Shown one piece after another: positions 1-12,037 of a stretch of DNA of 42,329 bases. Source of the stretch: Mycobacteriales bacterium. Its GTDB lineage: Bacteria; Actinomycetota; Actinomycetes; Mycobacteriales; SCTD01. The translations under genes and the position numbers were made by a program. Under the pieces are notes generated by a model. It saw nothing but the letters and a program-made list of their open reading frames with translations, did no database searches and had not been told where the DNA came from. The stretch spans positions 1 to 42,329 of the forward strand of contig JBBDWV010000050.1 of NCBI GenBank assembly GCA_040902655.1. Direction: 5' to 3'. Numbering within the stretch: position 1 is the first letter of the stretch; every line of letters starts with the position of its first letter.

Positions 1-109
1 AAAACCCCAGGTCAGCGAGCTACAACCCGACCAAGATCACGTAACTTCGGGCTAGCGGCAGGGAAGCGGCAGGGGGAACGAGAAGCGGCTCACCCGGCGT
101 TCAGCAGAC
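1..109. other. Upstream non-coding edge of window
   Basis: This short stretch lies before the first gene. I see no convincing promoter box, hairpin or reading frame in it, and the previous gene lies outside the window. Confidence 0.4.
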
Positions 110-1204
110 GTGCACTCTGCCTCCTCACGCCGGGCCGGGTACCGTTCACCGGTGCCGTCCCTCGCGCCCAGAAGCCGCGTCTACGGCCTGGCCGTGGCGT
201 TGGCGGTCGGCTCGTCGTTGCTGGCGATCACGGTCGCGTCGGTGCTGGACCTGCCGATCCGTGACCCGGACGGAATCGCCGGCCCGGCCTGGGTGCGGCT
301 GCCGCTGATCGTCTTCGCGTTCTTCGTCGCCGACGTGCTGCCCCGCGCCCTGCTCCGCGCCGGCGGGCTGTTCGGCGTGCGCAGGGCGCTGAACGACGTC
401 GTCAGGGAGCGCTGGGACCGCCGCCGCAGCCTGCTCGTCGCCATCGGACTGGGCAGCTTCTACGCCACGTACGTCTCCTACCGCAACCTCAAGGGCGCGC
501 TGCCGTTCGCCCGCGACCGGCTGCACGACGCGGCCCTGCTCGACCTCGACCGGGCGATGCTCTTCGGCGCCGACCCGTCGACCGTCCTGCACACGCTGCT
601 GGGGACCGGTTGGGCCGCCTACGTCCTGTCCGTGGTGTACCTGCTGTTCCTGGCCTTCGTACCGGTCTCACTCGGAGCCGCGCTGGTGTGGGCCCGCAAC
701 ATCCGGGTGGGGGCGCTGTGGGTCACCGCACTGTGCCTGAACTGGCTCCTGGGGGCGGCCAGCTACTACCTCCTGCCCTCCCTCGGCCCGGTCTTCGTGC
801 GGCCGGCGCTGTTCGCCGACCTGCCGGAGACGGGGGTCAGCGCCCTGCAGAGCAGCCTGCTGGAGGCCCGCCTGGAGGTGCTCACCGACCCGATCGGCGC
901 CACCGCGATCCAGGGGGTCGCGGGCTTCGCGTCGCTGCACGTGTCGATCGTGTTCACCGGGGTGTTGGTGGCCCACCGCCTCGGGATGCACCGCGTGATC
1001 CGCTGGGCCATGTGGGTGTTCCTCGTGCTCACGACGCTGTCCACCGTCTACTTCGGCTGGCACTACCTCGTCGACGACATCGCCGGCCTGGGCATCGGCG
1101 CACTGTCGGTCTGGCTGGCTGCCAAGGTCACCGAACGCGCCCCGGCGCTCCCGCCGGCAGACGCCCTCACGCCTTCTTCGTGCGCGCCCGCGCTGGCGTC
1201 CTGA
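110..1204 (+). CDS. PAP2-family integral membrane phosphatase/transferase
   Basis: The 364-residue protein has about six hydrophobic segments. Near the C-terminus it carries the spaced PAP2 motifs: a GFASLHVS block (residues about 271-278) and GWHYLVDDIAG (about 317-327), whose histidines match the catalytic histidines of lipid phosphatases and inositol-phosphotransferases. Actinobacterial members of this type act on phospholipids or inositol lipids in the cytoplasmic membrane; the substrate cannot be read from sequence. The GTG at 110 gives a basic N-terminus before the first helix; a GTG at 152 would also work. The 3' end overlaps the convergent ribonuclease gene by 38 bp, so the two transcripts are complementary there. 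Confidence 0.8.
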   Translation: MHSASSRRAGYRSPVPSLAPRSRVYGLAVALAVGSSLLAITVASVLDLPIRDPDGIAGPAWVRLPLIVFAFFVADVLPRALLRAGGLFGVRRALNDVVRERWDRRRSLLVAIGLGSFYATYVSYRNLKGALPFARDRLHDAALLDLDRAMLFGADPSTVLHTLLGTGWAAYVLSVVYLLFLAFVPVSLGAALVWARNIRVGALWVTALCLNWLLGAASYYLLPSLGPVFVRPALFADLPETGVSALQSSLLEARLEVLTDPIGATAIQGVAGFASLHVSIVFTGVLVAHRLGMHRVIRWAMWVFLVLTTLSTVYFGWHYLVDDIAGLGIGALSVWLAAKVTERAPALPPADALTPSSCAPALAS

Positions 1205-3227
1205 CCCCGGGCCGTCGGGGCCGCTGCTCGCGCGCCGGGGTTCCCTCCAACGTCAGCTCGAGCTGCCCGGACTCCCAGTCCGCCGACGTGATCCGCACCG
1301 TCACGACGTCGCCGTAGCCGAGCCGGTGGCCGCCGGCATCGGCCAGTGCCAGTCCGTCCGCCGTCGGCGCCCAGCCGCGGCCGGGCAGCTCCCGGGTGTT
1401 GACCATGCCACTCACCCGCGAACGGTCCAGCGTGACGAACACGCCTTTGGCGCCGACCCCCGTGACGCGTGCGCGGTAGGTCGTCGCCGGGTCCGCGGCG
1501 GCCAGCTCGGCCAGCCAGAGCGACTTGCGCATCTGGTTCTCGGCCTGCGAGGCGGTGCGCGCGGCAGTGTTGATGTGCGCGCAGAGCTCGGACATCTCGG
1601 CCGAGGACGGGAAGCCCGCCGGTTCCCGCTCGCCGGCCAGGAACGCGTGCAGCACCCGGTGCACGGCCAGGTCGGCGTAGCGCCGGATCGGGCTGGTGAA
1701 ATGCGAGTAGCCGACCGACGCCAGACCGAAGTGCGCTCCAGCGACGGGCGTGTAGGACGCACGGCCGAGGAAGCCGAGCAGCACGTCCCAGACTGCGCTC
1801 GCAGTGTCGTCCGCGGCCACGTCGAGCTGGGCGGACAGCGCCGCCAGGTCCAGCGGTGTCAGCGTGCTGCCGAAGCCGGGGTGGTACCCCGAGGCGGCGC
1901 AGAAGGCCTCGAGCGCGGGCGCGGCCTCCGCACCGGGTGCGGGATGCACGCGGAAGATGCCGGGCAGGCCGCGGTCGACCAGCCAGCCGGCCACGGACTC
2001 GTTGGCGGCGACCATCAGCCGCTCGATGAGCAGGTTGGCCGGATTGGACGGCTTCGCCGCGACCGTGGCGGCCTCGCCCTCGACCACCTCGACCGTGAGG
2101 TCGGGCTCCACCCGGCGGGCCTCGACGCCACCGCGTCGCAGCCGCTGCACGCCCAGTCGGGCGCCGGCGGTCCGCAGCCACCGCAGCGCGTCGAGCACCT
2201 CGTCGGCGACGCCCTCGGGCCGCTGCCCCGCGAGCGCGGCCGCGGCCTGTTCGTAGGACAGGCGGGTGTCGGACCGGATCCGCGAGGCGTAGACGTCGGC
2301 GGCGGTGACGGTGCCGTCGGTGGCGACCCGCATCTCCACGGTGAGCGCGTCCCGGTCGGCGTCCGGGATCAGGCTGAGCGCGTCCTCGCTCAGGCCGGGC
2401 GGCAGCATCGGGCGGGTCCAGCCGGGCAGGTAGACGCTGGTGGCGGCGCGGCGGGCCTCGCGGTCCAGGGCAGTGCCGGGGCGTACGTGGGCGGCGACGT
2501 CGGCGATGTGCACGCAGACCCGGATGCCGCCGTCGGCATCGGCCGCATAGACCGACAGGGCGTCGTCCAGGTCGCGCGAACTCGGGCTGTCGATGGTGAA
2601 CGTCGTCAGGTCGCGTAGATCGCGCCGGCTCGGCCCGCCGCGGCGTGGCCTCGCGTCCGCGACCGCAGCGACCTCGGCCAGCGCGTCGGCCGGGTGTTTC
2701 AGCGGCAGCCGGTGCCGGATCCGGATGCGCTCGAGCAGGGCGTCGGCCGACGTCGGGTCCTCCCACTCGTCGGAGGGGTCGGCCGTCGAGGAGCCGGTGA
2801 TGTCCGCGAGCACCGCCACACCGACCGGCAGGTCCTCCACCCGGCCCACGAGTGTCCAGCGGCCGGAGCCCAGGTGCGGGTCCAGGCGCAGGACCAGGCC
2901 CTCCTCGACCACGCCGTAGACCTCTGTGCGGACCCGCTCGCGCAGCGTCGCCGACGTCGCGGTGGCCCGGCCGTCCTCTTCCACGACGTAGGCGACGTCG
3001 ACGCGGTCGTCGGCGAGCAGTCCCTTCGTCATGGGTGGCGGGACGAAGCAGGAGGTGACGGTCTGTCCCTCGGGTGTGGTCACGGGCGTGTCGAGGTCGA
3101 CGAAGCCGAAGCCGCGGACATGGGGACGGAAGACACCGCCGGGGACAGCGGCCGGGGCAGCTGCGGGTGCCGGGCGGCGGGGGGCCGGGCGGCGGCGGGG
3201 GCGGGGGCGGGACATCGGCTCGGTCAT
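1167..3227 (-). CDS. RNB-domain 3'-5' exoribonuclease (RNase II/R family)
   Basis: The predicted 686-residue enzyme would degrade RNA processively from the 3' end in the cytoplasm. After a basic, proline/alanine-rich leader (residues 1-30) comes a cold-shock-like segment with RGFGFVDLD. The RNB domain follows, containing IDSPSSRDLDDA, the aspartate cluster that binds the catalytic metals. The C-terminus has an S1-like part (RVTGVGAKGVFVTLD). It is shorter than E. coli RNase R, as is usual for actinobacterial members. The ATG at 3227 is chosen because a TAGAGT -10 box ends 8 nt upstream, indicating a leaderless mRNA; the open frame extends farther upstream but is not needed. The C-terminus ends in a basic tail. 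Confidence 0.9.
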   Translation of the reverse strand: MTEPMSRPRPRRRPAPRRPAPAAAPAAVPGGVFRPHVRGFGFVDLDTPVTTPEGQTVTSCFVPPPMTKGLLADDRVDVAYVVEEDGRATATSATLRERVRTEVYGVVEEGLVLRLDPHLGSGRWTLVGRVEDLPVGVAVLADITGSSTADPSDEWEDPTSADALLERIRIRHRLPLKHPADALAEVAAVADARPRRGGPSRRDLRDLTTFTIDSPSSRDLDDALSVYAADADGGIRVCVHIADVAAHVRPGTALDREARRAATSVYLPGWTRPMLPPGLSEDALSLIPDADRDALTVEMRVATDGTVTAADVYASRIRSDTRLSYEQAAAALAGQRPEGVADEVLDALRWLRTAGARLGVQRLRRGGVEARRVEPDLTVEVVEGEAATVAAKPSNPANLLIERLMVAANESVAGWLVDRGLPGIFRVHPAPGAEAAPALEAFCAASGYHPGFGSTLTPLDLAALSAQLDVAADDTASAVWDVLLGFLGRASYTPVAGAHFGLASVGYSHFTSPIRRYADLAVHRVLHAFLAGEREPAGFPSSAEMSELCAHINTAARTASQAENQMRKSLWLAELAAADPATTYRARVTGVGAKGVFVTLDRSRVSGMVNTRELPGRGWAPTADGLALADAGGHRLGYGDVVTVRITSADWESGQLELTLEGTPAREQRPRRPGVRTPARARTKKA

Positions 3228-3235
3228 CGCGGCTG

Positions 3236-3241
3236 ACTCTA
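3236..3241 (-). promoter_or_regulatory. -10 box (TAGAGT) of RNB ribonuclease gene
   Basis: TAGAGT on the minus strand lies 8 nt before the ATG at 3227. It fits the actinobacterial TAnnnT consensus and would place the transcription start at or next to the start codon, giving a leaderless transcript. No clear -35 box is visible. Confidence 0.55.
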
Positions 3242-3356
3242 TGGCGAGCGGCCCCGCGCCGGGCGGACGGCGCACCGCGAGGGTCCGGTGGGGCCGGTGC
3301 GCCGCCCGTCCGGGTCGGTTTCGGCCGTTCGGCCGCCGCTCCGGGCGAATCGGCTG

Positions 3357-3362
3357 CAGGCT
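3357..3362 (+). promoter_or_regulatory. Possible -10 box (CAGGCT) of M20 hydrolase gene
   Basis: CAGGCT ends 6 nt before the GTG at 3369. It is one base off TAnnnT but has the spacing seen at the stronger leaderless promoters in this window. It supports 3369 as the start. Confidence 0.3.
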
Positions 3363-3368
3363 TGGGCA

Positions 3369-4679
3369 GTGACCGCGACTTTCCCGCCGCCCCTGTCCGT
3401 CTCTCCGCGCGCCGACCTCCCCCGCGGCGTGGCGGACGCCTTGGCCGCCGTCGACGCCGGTGCGCTCGTGCAGCTCGTCCAGGAGCTCGTCGCGCTGCCG
3501 ACGGTGACCGGCAGCGCCGCCGAGAGCGAGGGTCAGCACGCGCTCGAACGCCGGCTGCGCGCGGCGGGGATGGACACCGACCTGTGGTCGATCGATCTGG
3601 CCGCGACGCTCGCGGATCCGGACTTCCCGGGCCTGGAGGCGCCGCGTACGCAGGCCTGGGGGCTGGTCGGTTCGTGGGGTGGGACCGGCGATGGGCCGGT
3701 GGTCGTGCTGAACGGCCACCTCGACGTCGTTCCCGCCGGTGCGGCGGACCTGTGGACGGTCGGGCCCTGGGAAGGGACGGTCCGCGGTGGCCGCGTCTTC
3801 GGTCGCGGAGCATGCGACATGAAGGGCGGCCTGGCCTGTCAGGTCCTGGCCGTCCAGGCGCTGCGGCAGGCGGGTGTCCGGTTGCGTGGCAGGGTCCAGC
3901 TGCAGAGCGTCGTCGGGGAGGAGGACGGCGGGCTGGGTACCTTCGCCACGCTGCGCCGCGGTCACCGGGGCGACCTCGCCGTCATCTGCGAGCCGACGGC
4001 CGGCGGGCTGGTGACCGCGAGCGCCGGCGCGCTGACCTTCCGGCTGACCGTGCCCGGCCGGTCGGTGCACGCGAGCATGCGGCTGGAGGGCGTCGACGCG
4101 GTCGAGAAGTACCTGCTGGTCCATTCCGCGCTGCGCCGCCTCGAGGCCGCCCGTAACCGGGAGGCCCACCCGCTGATGGCCGGCTACCTGCTGCCCTACC
4201 CACTGTCGGTCGGCACCGTCCGGGCCGGCGACTGGCCGAGCAGCGTGCCGGACGTCCTGGTCGCCGAGGGACGGCTGGGGGTGGCCCTCGACGAGCCGGT
4301 CGAGCAGGCGCGGGTCGCGCTGGAGACCGCGGTCGCGCAGGTATGTGCCGAGGACCCGTGGCTGTCGGCGCACCCGGTCGGGGTCGAGTGGTTCGGCGGG
4401 CAGTTCGCGAGTTCGTCGGCCCCGCCCGGGTCGGCGGTCGAGCGGCTGGTCTCGGACGCGCACGCCCACCTGCAGGGGGAGCGGCCGGTCGTGCACGGCG
4501 TGCCCTACGGCTCCGACCAGCGGCTGCTGTCAGGCCTCGGCGGGATCCCGACGGTGCTCTACGGCCCAGGGGACATCCGGCAGGCGCACGGGCCGGACGA
4601 GTCCGTGCCGGTGGACGAGCTGGTCCGGGTGACGCAGGCGCTGGTGCTGGTCGTGGCCGGCGGCTGCGGGGTGGAGTAG
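3369..4679 (+). CDS. M20-family metallohydrolase (ArgE/DapE-like)
   Basis: The 436-residue cytosolic enzyme should be a two-zinc amidohydrolase. Motifs in order are GHLDVVPAG (metal His and catalytic Asp), GRGACDMKGG (bridging Asp), GEEDGGLG (general base Glu plus metal Glu), CEPTAG, and a C-terminal HGVPYGSDQR metal histidine. A dimerisation lid lies between the two halves. ArgE, DapE and other deacylases share this plan, so the substrate is open: N-acetylornithine, N-succinyl-diaminopimelate or a peptide. The GTG at 3369 was preferred to an earlier in-frame start at 3288 because the earlier 27 residues are low-complexity and a -10-like box precedes 3369. It runs divergently from the ribonuclease and convergently with the next gene. 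Confidence 0.85.
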   Translation: MTATFPPPLSVSPRADLPRGVADALAAVDAGALVQLVQELVALPTVTGSAAESEGQHALERRLRAAGMDTDLWSIDLAATLADPDFPGLEAPRTQAWGLVGSWGGTGDGPVVVLNGHLDVVPAGAADLWTVGPWEGTVRGGRVFGRGACDMKGGLACQVLAVQALRQAGVRLRGRVQLQSVVGEEDGGLGTFATLRRGHRGDLAVICEPTAGGLVTASAGALTFRLTVPGRSVHASMRLEGVDAVEKYLLVHSALRRLEAARNREAHPLMAGYLLPYPLSVGTVRAGDWPSSVPDVLVAEGRLGVALDEPVEQARVALETAVAQVCAEDPWLSAHPVGVEWFGGQFASSSAPPGSAVERLVSDAHAHLQGERPVVHGVPYGSDQRLLSGLGGIPTVLYGPGDIRQAHGPDESVPVDELVRVTQALVLVVAGGCGVE

Positions 4680-4680
4680 C

Positions 4681-5382
4681 TCAGCCGAGCACCGCATAGC
4701 GGCCGAGCAGCACGCCGCCTCCGCCGTCCACCAGATGGGTGAGCTCGAGGTTCGTCAGCTGCGGCGCCGTCAGTAGGGTCGGGGCGCCGGCTCCGAGCAG
4801 CAGCGGCGTGTGGGTCAGGCAGAACTCGTCGACCAGACCGGCCCGGAGCAGGGCTGTGAGCAGCTGCGGGCCCCCCTCGCACAGCAGCCGGGTCAGGCCG
4901 CGGGCGCGCAGCTGGTCGAGCGCGTCCGGCAGGTCCACCTCGTCCTCGCCCGCGACGACGACGTCGGGGAAGCGGTCACGTCCTCGCGCAGCCGCGCAGG
5001 TGACGACGACCGTCGAGGGGTCGAAGCACCGGGCCGTCGGATCGAGGTCGAGTGAGCGGCTGACCAGCACCAGCGGGGGCTGCGGCGGCCGGCCGTTCCG
5101 CGCGCGCCACCCGCGCCCGGCCGGTCGCGGGCGGATCGGGCCGTAGTCCTCGCTGCGCGCCGTACCGGCCCCGACGAGCACCGCGTCGGCGACGGCGCGC
5201 AGCGTGTGGAAGGCGGCCTCGTCGGCGGGGCTCTGCAGAGCGCGGCTGGTGCCCCGGTGGGCGACGCCGCCGTCGACCGTGAGGACGAAGCCGGCCCGCA
5301 GCGACGGGGCGTCGCCGGGCGCGTACAGCTCGAGCAGGTCCTCGACGGCGAGCGGTCGCGGTTCGGGCAGCAGGAGGCGCAC
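4681..5382 (-). CDS. RibD C-terminal/dihydrofolate-reductase-fold pyrimidine reductase
   Basis: The 233-residue protein has the single-domain RibD-C fold. It shows an N-terminal VLTVDGGVAHRG strand (where RibD has SLDG), the LVGAGTARSEDYGP loop typical of the NADPH pocket, and LLCEGGPQLLTALLRAGLVDEF, the conserved glycine-rich motif near the C-terminus. Stand-alone RibD-C proteins reduce diaminopyrimidine intermediates of riboflavin synthesis or act as related NADPH reductases; the deaminase half of full RibD is absent. No other riboflavin genes are nearby, so a dedicated role in flavin synthesis is unproven. The start is GTG at 5382. It follows the Lsr2-domain gene in the same direction with a 60-bp gap. 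Confidence 0.8.
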   Translation of the reverse strand: MRLLLPEPRPLAVEDLLELYAPGDAPSLRAGFVLTVDGGVAHRGTSRALQSPADEAAFHTLRAVADAVLVGAGTARSEDYGPIRPRPAGRGWRARNGRPPQPPLVLVSRSLDLDPTARCFDPSTVVVTCAAARGRDRFPDVVVAGEDEVDLPDALDQLRARGLTRLLCEGGPQLLTALLRAGLVDEFCLTHTPLLLGAGAPTLLTAPQLTNLELTHLVDGGGGVLLGRYAVLG

Positions 5383-5442
5383 CCGGCAAGCATCCCGCGG
5401 CCCGGGGCCCGTGGCGCCGGGGGTACGGGACGCCGCTGGTGA

Positions 5443-6069
5443 CTAGCGCGAACGACGGAAGAGCGAGCCCATGCCCTTGCTCTCGCCGGCGGCCGCCTCC
5501 AGGGCGGTGACGCGGGCGGTGAGGGCGTCCAGCTGCTCGCTGAGTGCGTCCAGCCGGCGGTCGTCGTGGGCCGCTGACGGCGCGGGCGTCGGCGCCGGAC
5601 TCGGGCTCACCGGCGTCGGGATGGCCGCGGTGGTGGCCCCGGCCGGCTCGCCTCCTGCCTCGGCAGGAGTGACCATTCGGGCCGACGCGGGTCGACCCGA
5701 CGTGGCCGGCACCTGCGCGGCCGGCACCTGCGCGGCCGGCACCGGAGCGCCCGGCTTCCTCGGGGCCGGGGCGCCGGGCTTCCTCGGGATCTCCGCGCCG
5801 GACTTCCGCGGAATGTCGGCGCCGGGCGTGCTCGGGATCTCGGCGCTGGACTTGCTCGGGATCTCGGCGCTGGGCTTGCTCGCCGGAGTCTTCGGCGCCG
5901 ACCGGGGCGTCGCAGCCTTGCGCCCGCCCGTCCTCGCGCCCGCCCCGCCGGTGCGGTGTGCCGCGGCGTACGCCGACGTCACCTCGGCTGGCAGCCGCCC
6001 GCGCTCGGCGATCTCGAAGCCGTTGTCCCGCGCCCAGGCGCGCACTGCAGAGGTATTCGGTGTGGTCAC
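5443..6069 (-). CDS. Lsr2-type DNA-binding domain protein with octapeptide repeats and C-terminal coiled coil
   Basis: The 208-residue protein starts with a segment like the Lsr2 C-terminal DNA-binding domain. It reads TSAVRAWARDNGFEIAERGR with the RGR motif that enters the AT-rich minor groove, then LPAEVTSAYAAAH (residues about 6-37). Next comes a basic Lys/Arg/Ala linker and about six octapeptide repeats of the form (S/P)(S/G)A(E/D/P)IPRK (about 66-115). A heptad-like helix follows (RRLDALSEQLDALTARVTALE), then a basic tail. True Lsr2 places its dimerisation domain first; here the order is reversed and a coiled coil may supply oligomerisation. Its own TAGAAT -10 box lies 7 nt before the GTG. 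It is a probable nucleoid-associated protein, by inference. Confidence 0.75.
   Translation of the reverse strand: MTTPNTSAVRAWARDNGFEIAERGRLPAEVTSAYAAAHRTGGAGARTGGRKAATPRSAPKTPASKPSAEIPSKSSAEIPSTPGADIPRKSGAEIPRKPGAPAPRKPGAPVPAAQVPAAQVPATSGRPASARMVTPAEAGGEPAGATTAAIPTPVSPSPAPTPAPSAAHDDRRLDALSEQLDALTARVTALEAAAGESKGMGSLFRRSR
5700..5890 (-). repeat. Tandem repeats inside the Lsr2-domain gene (15-bp and 24-bp units)
   Basis: On the plus strand a 15-bp GC-rich unit (GGCACCTGCGCGGCC type) is repeated about three times. It runs into about six imperfect 24-bp units such as those around 5829-5876. Both unit lengths are multiples of three, so copy changes would keep the frame. They encode the AQVPA and octapeptide repeats of the linker. 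Confidence 0.75.
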
Positions 6070-6076
6070 GCCCGAG

Positions 6077-6082
6077 ATTCTA
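6077..6082 (-). promoter_or_regulatory. -10 box (TAGAAT) of Lsr2-domain gene
   Basis: TAGAAT on the minus strand is followed after 7 nt by the GTG at 6069. It lies between the fabG-like stop (6095) and the next gene, so the Lsr2-domain gene can be transcribed on its own as a leaderless message as well as by read-through. Confidence 0.55.
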
Positions 6083-6094
6083 GGGGCAGGGCGA

Positions 6095-10675
<4,581 letters not shown>

Positions 10676-10679
<4 letters not shown>

Positions 10680-11218
10680 GAGCGTGCTCCGTCCTGGTCA
10701 GGAGAGCCGGCGTGCCTGGTACCGCTGTCGGACAGGTACGCGAGATCGGGATGCGCCCGCAGGGCGGCGGCGCCGCGGGCGGCGAGGCTTCGTACGGTCG
10801 AGTCCCGGCAGCCGAGCAGAGCTGCGATCTCACGATCAGGCAGCGCCTCGTAATGGCGCAGGACGAGCACGGCACGCTGGCGCGCCGGCAGTCCTGCGAG
10901 CAGTCGCCACAGCGGGTCGCGGTCGACGATCTCGTCCGCGGCGTGGCCACCGGAGTGGTCCGGGATGTCCGACGGACGTTCGCCGTGGGATCGCCTGCGC
11001 CGCCAACTGATCAGCTCGCGGGCGATGGCCGTGCGTAGGTAGGGCTCGGGGCTGGGCTGGAGCCGCCCCCACCGCGAGGAGGTGCGAGCCAGAACCTCCT
11101 GCACCAGGTCCTCGGCAAGGTGCGCGTCGCCGCACAGGGCATACGCGAACCGCACGAGCGCGGGACCGCGTGCGAGCACGAAGTCCTCGAAGGGCACCTC
11201 CACACCGGTACTACGCAT
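10676..11218 (-). CDS. SigE-family ECF RNA polymerase sigma factor
   Basis: The 180-residue ECF sigma factor has region 2 (FEDFVLARGPALVRFAYALC, then DAHLAEDLVQEVLAR) and region 4 with a helix-turn-helix (LPARQRAVLVLRHYEALPD, then REIAALLGCRDSTVRSLAARG). The sequence matches the actinobacterial SigE-family ECF type. Region 3 is absent as expected. It would direct RNA polymerase to a small regulon in response to an envelope signal. It lies between a lipoprotein gene 18 bp upstream and the membrane partner that overlaps its stop, which suggests a three-gene sensing unit. I saw no autoregulated -35/-10 pair. The ATG at 11218 fits the start of region 2; a GTG five codons in is an alternative. Confidence 0.9.
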
Positions 11219-11236
11219 CGAGCTGCCCTCGCCGTC

Positions 11237-11953
11237 TCACGAGGAGCAGCTGAAATCGTGGGCTGGCACGCGTTGTTGCTCAGGCGGACCGACACCTCTA
11301 TGGGGCGTCAGGACGGCGAGGTCCAGAAGGTAGGTCTCGGCAGTGAGCGACCGCGGCCTGCTGGCAGTGCTGCCACCCCCGAAGACGACCAGCTGCCGGC
11401 TGACCCACGTGCCGACGACGCCGTCCGACGGCGCACCGGGTGCCGGCTCGAGCACGTGCCACCGGCGACGGGGCACCTCGAGGACCAGGCCCTCGCCGGC
11501 TGTGATCAGGTCTGCGGACGACGCCTGAACCCGGAGCCCGTCCGGCGGCACCCCGGGCGAGGGCGGCAGCGACTCCAGCACGAGACCGTTGCCTTTCCCG
11601 ACCACCGCGCGGTCGAAGGCCGGCGCGAGGGGGTCGCGGGGCAGCGCCCGCCAGGTGTCGGTCGAGGGTCGGTAGGCGGCGCCGTCCCGTTGCGGCTCGG
11701 GTGCGTCGACGCAGTTCGCGCCGGGAGGGCACAGCGGGCTGCTGTCCCCGCCGAGGAGGAGGACCTCCTCGCCGACCGTCACGGCGCGGGCGCTGTGCCG
11801 CGGCGACAGCGGAGAGGTCGCGGCGGAGGACCACCCTGGCTCAGCCGGAGTCGCGGAGGACGCCGCGGTATCTGCAGTCGGGCTGCCGCAGGCGGTGAGG
11901 AGCAGAGTCAGTCCCACGGGGGCGATGCCGGGCAGCCACGTCCACATGGACAT
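11237..11953 (-). CDS. Kelch-like secreted lipoprotein
   Basis: The 238-residue protein has a type II signal peptide ending in a lipobox (GLTLLLTACGS, Cys near residue 22), so it should be lipid-anchored outside the membrane. Downstream are Kelch-like blades: HSARAVTVGEEVLLLGGDSS, a WRALP segment about 50 residues later, and TWVSRQLVVFGGGS. Such beta-propellers bind protein or glycan partners. The open frame extends to 12142, but the ATG at 11953 directly precedes the signal peptide and is preferred. It is the first gene of the group ending in the sigma factor and its membrane partner, suggesting an outer sensory component; this is inferred from context. Confidence 0.75.
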   Translation of the reverse strand: MSMWTWLPGIAPVGLTLLLTACGSPTADTAASSATPAEPGWSSAATSPLSPRHSARAVTVGEEVLLLGGDSSPLCPPGANCVDAPEPQRDGAAYRPSTDTWRALPRDPLAPAFDRAVVGKGNGLVLESLPPSPGVPPDGLRVQASSADLITAGEGLVLEVPRRRWHVLEPAPGAPSDGVVGTWVSRQLVVFGGGSTASRPRSLTAETYLLDLAVLTPHRGVGPPEQQRVPAHDFSCSS

Positions 11954-12037
11954 CAGACGCCGTGACCGGCCGACGGGTTCCCTGGTGGCGCAGTCGTCCG
12001 GAGAAGTGATCCCGGCCACACCGGCAGGCCCGCGGGT

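Noticed and set aside
1063-3813. 916-codon open frame on the minus strand rich in Arg, Pro and Gly
   Set aside because: It lies over the ribonuclease and M20 genes in another frame; composition is typical of GC-rich shadow frames and no domain is visible.
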